64,000 nt of DNA from Arthrobacter_E sp044748305 (GTDB taxonomy: Bacteria > Actinomycetota > Actinomycetes > Actinomycetales > Micrococcaceae). Positions 25,674-33,942 of this stretch are shown one piece after another. The DNA is taken from assembly GCF_044748305.1 (NCBI RefSeq), contig NZ_JBIVFT010000003.1, positions 372,001 through 436,000 on the forward strand, read 5' to 3'. Position 1 is the first letter of the stretch; the number at the start of each line of letters is the position of its first letter. The position numbers and the translations under genes are program-made. The notes beneath the pieces were generated by a model. The model saw only the letters and a list, made by a program, of their open reading frames with translations, ran no database searches and had not been told where the DNA came from.

Positions 25674-27140
25674 TCAGCGCACCTCGCCCATGAGCTTGCG
25701 CACTGCCGGGGTGGCTGCCACGAGGGCGAGGCCCAGAACCACGGCCACGGTGCCTACGCTGATGAAGTACGGCAGCTCGTTGCTGGGGTCGTAGTACCCG
25801 GCGAGGATGCCCGCGAGGGTGGTGCCCAGCGAGACCGACAGGAAGAACAGCGCCACCATCTGTGCCTGGAAGGCGGCCGGGGCCAGCTTGGTGGAGACGG
25901 ACAGGCCGATGGGGGAGAGGCACAGTTCCGCGAGTGTGAACAGCAGCAGGATGCCCACCAGAGCCAGCAGCGGGGTCTTGCCTGCACCGGCCAGTGGCAC
26001 GAAGCAGAAGAACGCCAGGCCCATGAGCACCAGGCCGAAGGAGAACTTCAGCGGAGAGCTCGGCTGCTTCGAACCCAGTCGGGTCCACAGCGCGGCCAGC
26101 ACGCCGGCGAAGATCACGATGAACACCGGGTTGATCGACTGGACCCAGGCGGCCGGCATCTCCCAGCCGAAGACATGCCGGTCCAGTTTCTCGTCCGAGT
26201 AGACGGCGATGAAGGTGAACTGCTGCTGGAACAGTGCCCAGAAGGCGGCCGAGGCGATGTAAAGCGGAATGAAGGCGAAGACGCGCTTGCGCTCCACCGG
26301 CTGGGTCTTCTTGCTGCTCACCAGGATGATGAAGTAGGCCACGGAGGCGCCGATCGCCACGTAGGCCATCCAGGTGGCCAGATTCTTGGGGGTCACCAGG
26401 CCGGTGAACAGCAGCGAGAGGACGAGGACGACGACGGCGGCGAAGATGATCGCGTACTTGGTGCGCTCATGGGGAGCGAGGGGATTGGCCACATGGTGGG
26501 CGCTCTCCGGCATCGCCTTGCGCTTGAGGCTGTACACGGTGAGGCCGATGGCCATGCCCACGGCTGCCGCGCCGAAGCCGACGTGGAAGCCGAGATTGCT
26601 CTGCAGGAAGCCGGTCACGAGCGGGCCGAGCAGGCCGCCGAGGTTGACACCCATGTAGAAGATGGAGAAGCCTGCGTCGCGCCGTTCATCCTTCGGGGAG
26701 TAGAGGGTTCCGACGAGGGCCGTGGCATTGGCTTTCAGGCCGCCCGAGCCGAAAGCGACCATGACCAGGCCGAGAGTGAGGCCCGCGACGCCCGGCACCA
26801 ATGCCAGGGCGACGTGGCCGGCCATGATCACACAGGCCGAGAAGAAGAGCACCCGCTCGGAGCCCAGGACGCGGTCGGCCAGCCAGGCGCCGAGGATCGT
26901 GGAGAGGTAGACGCCGCCACCGTAGGCGCCGACGAGGCTCAGGGACAGGGTCTTGTCCAGGCCCAGGCCGCCATCCGTGGCGGTGTAGTACATGTAGTAC
27001 GCCAGGATGCCCTGCATGCCGTAGAAGGAGAACCGCTCCCACATCTCCACGGTGAAAAGATTCGCCAGGAGCCGGGGGTGGCCGAAGAAGCCTCTGTCGC
27101 CGGACACGGTGGTGTCCGGGCTGGTTTGTACGGGGTTCAT
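25674..27140 (-). CDS. proton-dependent oligopeptide transporter (POT/PTR)
   Basis: A 488-residue symporter that takes up di- and tripeptides with protons. The N-terminal family pattern is clear: FTVEMWERFSFYGMQGILAYYMYYT, containing the ExxERFxYY-like motif in the form ERFSFY, followed by GAYGGGVYLSTILGAWLADRVLG and the later FSIFYMGVNLGGLLGPLVTGFL. About 14 membrane segments. Length is typical. A hairpin (25594-25627) follows the stop; the next gene upstream (UbiB-like) is 38 bases away on the same strand, so joint transcription is possible. Confidence 0.93.
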   Translation of the reverse strand: MNPVQTSPDTTVSGDRGFFGHPRLLANLFTVEMWERFSFYGMQGILAYYMYYTATDGGLGLDKTLSLSLVGAYGGGVYLSTILGAWLADRVLGSERVLFFSACVIMAGHVALALVPGVAGLTLGLVMVAFGSGGLKANATALVGTLYSPKDERRDAGFSIFYMGVNLGGLLGPLVTGFLQSNLGFHVGFGAAAVGMAIGLTVYSLKRKAMPESAHHVANPLAPHERTKYAIIFAAVVVLVLSLLFTGLVTPKNLATWMAYVAIGASVAYFIILVSSKKTQPVERKRVFAFIPLYIASAAFWALFQQQFTFIAVYSDEKLDRHVFGWEMPAAWVQSINPVFIVIFAGVLAALWTRLGSKQPSSPLKFSFGLVLMGLAFFCFVPLAGAGKTPLLALVGILLLFTLAELCLSPIGLSVSTKLAPAAFQAQMVALFFLSVSLGTTLAGILAGYYDPSNELPYFISVGTVAVVLGLALVAATPAVRKLMGEVR

Positions 27141-27178
27141 CCCTCTATCGTCTCAATGCGATGTGAAAGAAGTCATAT

Positions 27179-29281
27179 TTAGTGGCGTTGCTCACGTCGC
27201 TCGACGGGGTCCCGTCCGGGCCCGTTGGAGCCGCGGAAAGCCAGCGTCACGGCTCGCAGAGCCAGTACGAAACCGGCGAAGAGCAGGGTGAACCCGAAGA
27301 AGGAATGCCAGGACAGGCTGGCGGTCAGGGCCGGTCCGGAATCGTCCAGGATGAGCAGGACTGCGCCGATCGTGGCCGCGGCTGCGAGGACCGCGACGAT
27401 CAGCTGCTGGAACAGCCGCGTGAGGAAGCCGCGGTCGCCGTCGTCGGCCAGTACGCGCACGCGAGTCGTCAGGCTGCCCTGTTCGAGGGCCTCCGCCAGC
27501 CGGTCCACCCGGCGCGGCAGACGGGCGAGGGTGGGCAGCAGGGTCATGGCCTGCCGGCTCAACTCCTCGCGCAGGCGCTCGGCGCTGAACTCCTCACGGA
27601 GCTGCTCAGCGCCGAGGGCCCGGGCTTCCGTGACGATGTCGAAAGCCGGGTCCAGGAGTCGCAGGGTGCCTTCGAGGGCCGCCAGCGCACGGAATGCCGC
27701 TGCGATCTGCGGAGGAACGGAGAAGCCGTGATCCAGCACCAGAGTGAAGAGCCGCCCGAACATCGCCGCACCGCCCCGGCCGCCGAAACCACCGCGGAAC
27801 CGGACCATGAGCTGGCCGAGTTCCCGGGCCAGTCGCCGCTCGTCCAGCCGGAGGGGCGGGTCCAGGAGTTCCAGCAGGGCGTCACAGGCGAGCCGCTCGT
27901 CATTGGCGTCGATCGCGAACAGCAGCGACGCCAGAGCCTTCTGGCTGCCGCTTTCCAAACGCCCCACGGAGCCGAAGTCCAGGAGCGCCAGTCCGCCGTC
28001 GTCGCACAGGAGCACATTGCCCGGATGCAGATCCGCATGGAAGACGCCGTCCACCGTCAATTGCGTGATGGTGGCGTGCAGAAGCGTCCGGGCGAGTTCA
28101 CGGCGGCGCTCCGGGCTCAGTGCCTCGAGCCGTTCCGCCGCGCGGCCGAGCGGCATGCCGTGGATCCGCTCCATGACCAGCAACCGCTGGGTCCCGAGCT
28201 CCAGATGGACTTCGGGCACGCGGATCCCATGGCGACGGACGGCCTGAGCGATGGCCAGGGTGTTGTCCGCTTCGACCCGGTAGTCCAGTTCCTCGGTGAG
28301 GGACTCGGAGAATCCGCGGGCCAGATCCACGGCACCCAGCCGCCGGGCCCAGGGGGCTGTGCGTTCCAGCCAGCGAGCCAGCTGGGCGATGATCGTGACG
28401 TCCAGGCGGACCTGCTCCAGGGCGGACGGCCGCTGGATTTTCAGCACCACATCCTGGCCTCCGTATGAGCCTCCGGAACGCTCCTGGCGCAGCCCGGCAG
28501 CGTGCACCTGTGCCACGGAGGCCGAAGCCAGCGGAGTCCGGTCCAGTCGGCTGAAGACCCGGGCGGGATCGTCGTCGAGCTCGGCGGCCAGGGCGGTCCT
28601 GATCCGCTCCCAGGGCTCCGCCTGCACCTGGGACTGGAGTGCGGAGAGCTCGCGGATGTACGCCGGAGGCAGGAGATCGCTGCGGGTCGAGAGCATCTGA
28701 CCCAGCTTCACGAAGGCGACACCGGCCTCCTCCAGGGTGAGGCGGAGGGCGCGAGCGGTGCGTTCCTCCCGCTCGGGGCCACCCCTGGACAGCCCGCGGA
28801 AGCCGAGCGCCAGACCGTGCCGGGCGGCGATCCGCACCACCTCCGTGTAGCGGCCCGCCTGCCGGGTATGGGTCCGTGCCGAGCGCAGCCACAGGAACGG
28901 GTCCGGCAGGGTCCCGGTGGGGACCATGACCTCGCAGGCCATGAGCACGGCCACTCCGAGAGCGAAGGTCCAAAGGGCGGAAAGGCCTGCCACCAGCAGT
29001 GCCGTGCCTGGCTCACGTGTGAAGCTCTCCGGGGTGCCGAGGCCTGCGGCGTCGAGGAAGAGGCGCACCACGGCGGAGAAGAACAGGGTCAGGAGGAACG
29101 CGACCAGGATGGAGCGAGGCCAGCCGACGGGCACGCCCAGGAGGCGACGGGACACCGCCGCCAGGAACCAGGTCTGGATGACGAAGAAGAAGAGAGTGAC
29201 GAGGAGTTCCACAAGGCCCCCCAGCCAGGACAAAGGATCCACGCTCTCATTCTCACGTCCTGGAAGGCGTGCGGGCATCAT
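27179..29281 (-). CDS. ABC1/UbiB (AarF) atypical kinase-like protein
   Basis: A 700-residue protein with two or three membrane helices at the start (about residues 20-120), an ABC1/UbiB kinase-like domain (about 170-520) and two membrane helices at the end (about 620-675). Kinase-like motifs include VAFVKLGQMLSTRSDLLP (the KxGQ motif that replaces the normal nucleotide loop), VVLKIQRP (ATP lysine), FHADLHPGNVLL and LLDFGSVG. UbiB proteins support quinone biosynthesis or lipid handling at the membrane. Start: ATG 29281 has no ribosome site; a GTG at 29242 (MDPLSWLGG) is a good alternative. Function in this organism is inferred from family only. Confidence 0.85.
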   Translation of the reverse strand: MMPARLPGRENESVDPLSWLGGLVELLVTLFFFVIQTWFLAAVSRRLLGVPVGWPRSILVAFLLTLFFSAVVRLFLDAAGLGTPESFTREPGTALLVAGLSALWTFALGVAVLMACEVMVPTGTLPDPFLWLRSARTHTRQAGRYTEVVRIAARHGLALGFRGLSRGGPEREERTARALRLTLEEAGVAFVKLGQMLSTRSDLLPPAYIRELSALQSQVQAEPWERIRTALAAELDDDPARVFSRLDRTPLASASVAQVHAAGLRQERSGGSYGGQDVVLKIQRPSALEQVRLDVTIIAQLARWLERTAPWARRLGAVDLARGFSESLTEELDYRVEADNTLAIAQAVRRHGIRVPEVHLELGTQRLLVMERIHGMPLGRAAERLEALSPERRRELARTLLHATITQLTVDGVFHADLHPGNVLLCDDGGLALLDFGSVGRLESGSQKALASLLFAIDANDERLACDALLELLDPPLRLDERRLARELGQLMVRFRGGFGGRGGAAMFGRLFTLVLDHGFSVPPQIAAAFRALAALEGTLRLLDPAFDIVTEARALGAEQLREEFSAERLREELSRQAMTLLPTLARLPRRVDRLAEALEQGSLTTRVRVLADDGDRGFLTRLFQQLIVAVLAAAATIGAVLLILDDSGPALTASLSWHSFFGFTLLFAGFVLALRAVTLAFRGSNGPGRDPVERREQRH

Positions 29282-29352
29282 CCCAGGGTGGGACTACTCT
29301 GAGAAGCAGGAAGACCGGCATTGTCCGCCGGGAGACAGAGGAAAGGTGTGCC

Positions 29353-29679
29353 GTGAGCGAGGTTGAGACCGTACGGGTCCAGGAGATCCCGGAAGGCGCC
29401 ACCATCGTGGATGTCCGGGAGGACTACGAATGGGAGGCCGGCCACGTCGACGGCGCGGTGCACGTTCCGCTGAACACTCTGCCGCTGCGCTTTGAGGAGC
29501 TCGACCCCGATGAGGATCTCTACATCATCTGCCGCACCGGAGGCCGTTCCTGGCAGGCGGCGCAATGGCTCGTGGGACAGGGCTACTCGGCCCTGAATGT
29601 GGCGGGCGGCATGGACCAGTGGTTCGAGGCCGGGAAGCCGATCGTGGCCGAAGGCTCCAACGCTCCGCGCATCCTGTAG
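29353..29679 (+). CDS. rhodanese-like protein
   Basis: A 108-residue single rhodanese domain, expected to move sulfane sulfur in the cytoplasm. It opens VQEIPEGATIVDVREDYEWEAGHVDGAVHVPL and carries the active-site cysteine in ICRTGGRSWQAAQWL, then LNVAGGMDQWFEAGKPIV, all typical. GTG at 29353 has GAGGAAAGG six bases upstream. It lies 35 bases before pheA on the same strand, and the two may share a message. It diverges from the UbiB-like gene. Confidence 0.92.
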   Translation: MSEVETVRVQEIPEGATIVDVREDYEWEAGHVDGAVHVPLNTLPLRFEELDPDEDLYIICRTGGRSWQAAQWLVGQGYSALNVAGGMDQWFEAGKPIVAEGSNAPRIL

Positions 29680-29714
29680 ACCACACCGCTGACCTTTTCC
29701 GAGAGCCGAGTCCC

Positions 29715-30662
29715 ATGAGCACACCCACGACGCGCTACACCTACCTGGGCCCGGAGGGCACCTTCACCGAGACGGCCCTTCTGCAGGTGCCGGGAGCCGA
29801 AGAGGCGCTCCGGATTCCTGTCAGCAATGCCAAGGCGGCTCTGGAGAAGGTACGCCTGGGCGAGGCCGACGCCGCGATGATCCCCATCGAGAACTCCGTG
29901 GAGGGCGGTGTCCCGGCCACCCTGGACGCCATCGCCACGGGCGGTGAACTGCGCATCATCCGCGAGGTGCTGGTGCCGGTGACGTTCCAGCTCGTCGCCC
30001 GTAAGGGCACCCGGCTGGAAGACATCCGCGTGGTCTCCACTCACGGCCACGCCTGGGCACAGACCCGCGAGTGGTTCGATGCCAACCATCCGGACGTCGA
30101 CTACCTGACGGCTTCCTCCACGGCGGCCGCCGCCGTCGCACTCCTGTCCGACGACGCCCAGCACCAGGCCGCGGTCTGCGCACCGATCGTGGCGCGCAGC
30201 CACCCGGAACTGGAGGTGCTCGCGGAGAACATCGGTGACAATCCTGACGCGGTGACCCGCTTCATCCTCGTGGCCCGTCCGGGGAACATGCCCAGGCCCA
30301 CCGGCGCCGACAAGACCACGCTGGTGGTGCCCTTGCCGCAGGACCGTCCGGGCGCGCTGATGGAGATTCTGGATCAGCTCGCCAGCCGCGGAGTGAACCT
30401 CAGCCGGATCGAATCCCGGCCCACCGGACAGTACCTGGGTCACTACTACTTCAGCATCGACGCCGAGGGCCACCTCCACGAAGCGCGCGTTCAGCAGGCG
30501 CTCGCGGGCCTGCACAGGATCAGCCCGGCCACCCGTTTCCTCGGCTCCTACGCACGGGCCGATGCCCAGCCGCCCGTCGTCGAGCAGCACAACTCGGACG
30601 CCGCCTTCTCCGCAGCCGAGCAGTGGGTGGCGGGGATCCTGGGGGACGGGGCCGGGGAGTAG
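29715..30662 (+). CDS. pheA: prephenate dehydratase
   Basis: A 315-residue prephenate dehydratase that turns prephenate into phenylpyruvate for phenylalanine synthesis. The catalytic domain (about residues 7-185) has YLGPEGTFTETA, IPIENSVEGGV and the DAVTRFILVA region with the active Thr-Arg-Phe. The ACT domain (about 205-280) has VNLSRIESRPT, which binds phenylalanine for feedback inhibition. It has no fused chorismate mutase, as usual in actinobacteria. Start ATG 29715. Confidence 0.95.
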   Translation: MSTPTTRYTYLGPEGTFTETALLQVPGAEEALRIPVSNAKAALEKVRLGEADAAMIPIENSVEGGVPATLDAIATGGELRIIREVLVPVTFQLVARKGTRLEDIRVVSTHGHAWAQTREWFDANHPDVDYLTASSTAAAAVALLSDDAQHQAAVCAPIVARSHPELEVLAENIGDNPDAVTRFILVARPGNMPRPTGADKTTLVVPLPQDRPGALMEILDQLASRGVNLSRIESRPTGQYLGHYYFSIDAEGHLHEARVQQALAGLHRISPATRFLGSYARADAQPPVVEQHNSDAAFSAAEQWVAGILGDGAGE

Positions 30663-30684
30663 GCCGGTCCGGAGCCCGAACGCG

Positions 30685-30957
30685 ATGAAGGTCCTCATCA
30701 CGGGAATGTCCGGCACCGGCAAGAGCACTTTGCTCGCCGGTCTCGCGGCCTTGGGGCATGCCACTGTGGACACCGATTACGGTCCGTGGACCGATGACCG
30801 CGGGCGGTGGGACGAGCAACGGATGACCGAATTGCTCAGTGCTCCTGGTGAGCTGGTGGTTTCAGGGACCGTCGAGAACCAAAGGGAGTTCTATCCCTTC
30901 TTCGCGCACGTGGTGCTTCTCTCCGCACCATTGGACGTGGTGCTGGAAGGGCGGTGA
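30685..30957 (+). CDS. P-loop kinase-like protein, probably truncated
   Basis: A 90-residue protein beginning MKVLITGMSGTGKSTLLAGLAALGH, with a clear Walker A (GMSGTGKST, 7-15) as in small nucleotide or shikimate-kinase-like P-loop proteins. It ends at LSAPLDVVLEGR, the point at which relatives normally enter the lid region and continue for another 80 or so residues. No continuation of the family is evident in the other frames downstream. It is therefore probably a broken gene, though a short active form cannot be ruled out. GGAG lies 10 bases before the start; it follows pheA by 22 bases. Confidence 0.6.
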   Translation: MKVLITGMSGTGKSTLLAGLAALGHATVDTDYGPWTDDRGRWDEQRMTELLSAPGELVVSGTVENQREFYPFFAHVVLLSAPLDVVLEGR

Positions 30958-31098
30958 GTCGCCCCTGTCCGCGGGGCTGAGGTGCGCGTATGCTTGCCTG
31001 AACATTTCCAGTGACCGGCGGAATACGACAGTTCCGGCGGTGGAGGCCCGCCGCATCAGGCGCTCCGGACGGTGTCCGAACAGAAGCAGGGAGGCACG

Positions 31099-31311
31099 AT
31101 GAGTGAGAACGACGGCCAGGGCATGATCGTCAACCCTGAACCGAATGACGAGAATCAGGATTGGGACGGGGACGAGGCCGACCGTGCTGACCGCCTGCGC
31201 TTCGCTGAAGAGCAGGCCATGATCCGTGAACAGTCGGAGCACCGTCAGCAGGATGAGGCACTCCGCCGGGCACAGCAGCAGGCCGCCGAGGAGGCCGGGG
31301 AAGGCAAGTAG
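31099..31311 (+). CDS. small acidic charged protein, function unknown
   Basis: A 70-residue, very hydrophilic protein with an acidic first half (ENQDWDGDEADRADR) and a long likely coiled-coil helix (LRFAEEQAMIREQSEHRQQDEALRRAQQQAAEEAG). No family recognised. GGGAGG lies just before the ATG at 31099, so it is probably translated. It stands between the shortened kinase gene and the convergent DAG-kinase gene, ten bases from the latter's end. Confidence 0.65.
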   Translation: MSENDGQGMIVNPEPNDENQDWDGDEADRADRLRFAEEQAMIREQSEHRQQDEALRRAQQQAAEEAGEGK

Positions 31312-31320
31312 CCGTCCCGC

Positions 31321-32388
31321 TCAGCGTTCCGGGCGGACCCGCACCGCAAGGGAACGCGGGCACACCTTCACGCTGATCCGCGTCACCGGTCCCGAAGGGT
31401 CCCCGTCGAGCTGTGTTTCCATGGGCTCCGGGCTCCACACCGTCATGCCGTGCACGGCGTACGCCCGCATGATGGGCAGCACGCCGCTGTGCTTGAACAC
31501 GACTTTCAGGTACATCGCCAGCCAGCCCAGGAGGCTCCGCGGGCTGACCACGACGGCATCGAGCACGCCGTCGTCCACCATGGCGTCCGGGAGGAAGTCG
31601 ATGCCGCCCGGGACCAGGCCGCAATTGGCGAAGAGGATGGTTCTGATCTTGCGCTTCTGAGGGTGCCCGCCGTCGAGGCTGATGGTCACGGGCCGCCGGC
31701 GTCCCGGCAGGTGCCGCATCCCTGCCGCCGTGTAGGCGAGCCAGCCGATCGACTTCTTCAGGTCGTCGCGGGTGTCGACCAGGACCTCCGCGTCCATGCC
31801 GATCCCGGCCATGACCAGGAAGCCGTGCTCACTCGTGGTCCCGTCCACGGCGCTCTGCAGTTCCGCCGTCGCCGTGTCGATCAGGCGTTCCCAGCCGAAC
31901 AGTGCCGTGCCGATGGCGCCGCGCAGATCGGCCACGTCCATCTGGAGATTGCGGGCCAGGAGATTGCCCGTGCCGAGGGGCACCAGGCCGAGCGGCACGC
32001 CCTTGCCGGCGAGGACTTCAGCCACCGCGCGAACGGTGCCGTCGCCGCCCGCGGCGAGGACGACGTCGTACCCCTCCTCAAGCGCGGTGCGCGCCTGACC
32101 GTAGCCCGGATCGTCCTCAGTGGTTTCCAGGAACACCGGCTCCGGCCAGCCCGCCGTGCGTGCGGCGTGCCGGATCTGTTCGCGCGCGGCGTCGGCGCGG
32201 TTCTTGACCGGGTTGAGGACGACGACGACGCGCTGGGAACCTTCGCGCGGGCGGCTGACCGGTCCCGCGACCGCGCTGCGCCGGTGAATGGCCTTGAGAC
32301 GGCGGGCACCCCACCAGCTCACGACGGCAGACCCCGCGAACACGGCGGCGCTCCCCGCGAAGAGAATGTACTTCCCCGAATTCCCCAT
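31321..32388 (-). CDS. diacylglycerol/sphingosine kinase-family lipid kinase
   Basis: A 355-residue protein with one N-terminal membrane helix (about residues 8-25) and a DAGK catalytic domain. Motifs: VVVLNPVKN (about 57-65), VVLAAGGDGTVRAVAEVLAG with the GGDGT nucleotide loop, LGLVPLGTGNLLARNL, and GFLVMAGIGMDAEVL. These match bacterial diacylglycerol or lipid kinases (YegS and DgkB-like) that phosphorylate lipids at the inner face of the membrane. ATG 32388 is chosen (AGGGA just before it); the longer frame is a low-complexity repeat region. Divergent from serS. Confidence 0.88.
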   Translation of the reverse strand: MGNSGKYILFAGSAAVFAGSAVVSWWGARRLKAIHRRSAVAGPVSRPREGSQRVVVVLNPVKNRADAAREQIRHAARTAGWPEPVFLETTEDDPGYGQARTALEEGYDVVLAAGGDGTVRAVAEVLAGKGVPLGLVPLGTGNLLARNLQMDVADLRGAIGTALFGWERLIDTATAELQSAVDGTTSEHGFLVMAGIGMDAEVLVDTRDDLKKSIGWLAYTAAGMRHLPGRRRPVTISLDGGHPQKRKIRTILFANCGLVPGGIDFLPDAMVDDGVLDAVVVSPRSLLGWLAMYLKVVFKHSGVLPIMRAYAVHGMTVWSPEPMETQLDGDPSGPVTRISVKVCPRSLAVRVRPER

Positions 32389-32399
32389 AGTCCCTAAGC

Positions 32400-32472
32400 G
32401 TAGCCCGAGGGGCCCCGGCCGAGGCACGAGGTCTGGGGGAGGGATGCGCGGTAGCCCGAGGGGCCCCGGCCG
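32400..32472. repeat. 22-bp direct repeat between DAG-kinase gene and serS
   Basis: Two exact copies of a 22-base GC-rich unit starting GTAGCCCGAGGGGCC lie at 32400-32421 and 32451-32472, 51 bases apart, in the intergenic region upstream of serS. Each contains the palindrome GGGGCCCC. Role unknown. Confidence 0.85.
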
Positions 32473-32500
32473 GACTTCGCGGGGTGTGAGCCGCATTCGA

Positions 32501-32514
32501 TACCCTTGGACTCG
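32501..32514 (+). promoter_or_regulatory. serS promoter, leaderless start
   Basis: TACCCT (32501-32506) is a TAnnnT-type -10 seven bases before the GTG start of serS and no ribosome site is present, so transcription probably begins at or next to the start codon. Confidence 0.5.
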
Positions 32515-33794
32515 TGATCGACGTTAAAGAGCTCATTGACAACCCCGAGAAGTTCCGTGCGAGCCAGCGTGCCCGTGGAGCAGATGAGTCTCTGGTCGAT
32601 CAGCTGGTCGAGTCCGACTCCACCCGCCGGGCCGCGCTGACCCGTTTCGAGAACCTCCGCGCCGAACAGAACGCTTTCGGCAAGCGCGTGGCGCAGGCGA
32701 AGGGCGAGGAGAAGCAGGCGCTGCTGGCCGAGGTCAAGGAACTGGCGGCCAATGTCAAGGCCGCATCTGCCGAGGCTGAGGCCGCACAGACCACCCAGGA
32801 CGAGCTGCTGCGTGTCATTCCCAACCTGGTGCTCGACGGTGTCCCCGAGGGTGGCGAGGACGACTACGTGGTGGTCAAGACCGTCGGCGAGCCTCGCGAA
32901 TTCACCGACTTCGAGCCGCGCGACCACCTGGAGATCGGCGAGCTCATCGGCGCCATCGACATGGAGCGCGGTGCAAAGGTCTCCGGTTCGCGCTTCTACT
33001 TCCTGCGTGGAGTCGGTGCCCGCCTTGAGATGGCTTTGCTGCAGATGGCCATGGACCAGGCGATCTCCAACGGCTTCGTCCCCATGATCACGCCCACCCT
33101 GGTGCGTCCCGAGACCATGCAGGGCACCGGCTTCGACGTCAAGCACGACGCCGAGATCTACCGCCTCGCTGAGGACGACCTCTACCTTGTGGGAACCTCC
33201 GAGGTGGCCCTCGCCGGGTACCACGGTGATGAGATCCTGGACCTCTCCAACGGCCCCGTGCGGTATGCCGGACAGAGCTCCTGCTACCGCCGTGAGGCCG
33301 GTTCGCACGGCAAGGACACCCGCGGGATCATCCGCGTCCACCAGTTCAACAAGGTGGAGATGTTCATCTACACCACCCAGGAGGAGGCTGCCGCCGAGCA
33401 TGAGCGTCTCCTGGCCTGGGAGGAGGAGATGCTGGCCAAGTGCGAGCTGCCCTACCGGGTGATCGACACGGCGGCGGGAGACCTGGGCTCCTCTGCGGCC
33501 CGCAAGTTCGACTGTGAAGCCTGGGTCCCCACGCAGGGCGCCTACCGCGAGCTCACCTCCACCTCGAACTGCACCGGCTACCAGGCGCGCCGCCTCAACA
33601 TCCGGGAGCGTGTCTTCACCGAGGACGGGACGCCTAAGGGAACCCGCGCCGTCGCGACTCTGAACGGCACCCTGGCCACCACGCGCTGGATCGTGGCCAT
33701 CCTGGAGCATCATCAGAACCCGGACGGTTCCGTCACGGTTCCGGCGGCGCTGCGTCCGTACCTCGGCGGGCTTGAGGTGTTCCCGGTTCTCTGA
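32514..33794 (+). CDS. serS: seryl-tRNA synthetase
   Basis: A 426-residue class II aminoacyl-tRNA synthetase that charges tRNA-Ser. The N-terminal long coiled-coil arm that grips the tRNA extends over about residues 5-110 (MIDVKELIDNPEKFRASQRARG, then heptad-like sequence). Motif 2 lies in SSCYRREAGSHGKDTRGIIRVHQFNKVEMF and motif 3 near the end in NGTLATTRWIVAILEHHQ. GTG at 32514 is the start: no ribosome site, with a -10-like TACCCT seven bases upstream, suggesting a leaderless message. A palindrome follows the stop. Confidence 0.96.
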   Translation: MIDVKELIDNPEKFRASQRARGADESLVDQLVESDSTRRAALTRFENLRAEQNAFGKRVAQAKGEEKQALLAEVKELAANVKAASAEAEAAQTTQDELLRVIPNLVLDGVPEGGEDDYVVVKTVGEPREFTDFEPRDHLEIGELIGAIDMERGAKVSGSRFYFLRGVGARLEMALLQMAMDQAISNGFVPMITPTLVRPETMQGTGFDVKHDAEIYRLAEDDLYLVGTSEVALAGYHGDEILDLSNGPVRYAGQSSCYRREAGSHGKDTRGIIRVHQFNKVEMFIYTTQEEAAAEHERLLAWEEEMLAKCELPYRVIDTAAGDLGSSAARKFDCEAWVPTQGAYRELTSTSNCTGYQARRLNIRERVFTEDGTPKGTRAVATLNGTLATTRWIVAILEHHQNPDGSVTVPAALRPYLGGLEVFPVL

Positions 33795-33814
33795 GCTCTC
33801 GTGCTGGGACATTT

Positions 33815-33874
33815 CCCCGGCCTTGTGGACATTTCCCGGCGCTCCGGCAGTGGGGAATGTCCACAAGGCCGGGG
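33815..33874. repeat. palindromic repeat, copy 1 (after serS)
   Basis: Arms of 23 bases (33815-33837 and 33852-33874) match with one mismatch around a 14-base loop. It lies 20 bases after serS and may end its message. The right arm is identical to that of the copy at 34991-35050. Confidence 0.8.
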
Positions 33875-33942
33875 ATTCTTCGTTTCCACATAGGATGCAG
33901 TGCTGTCTGAGTGGGCCCGTCGTAAGGTTTTGGCTGTTCCAC

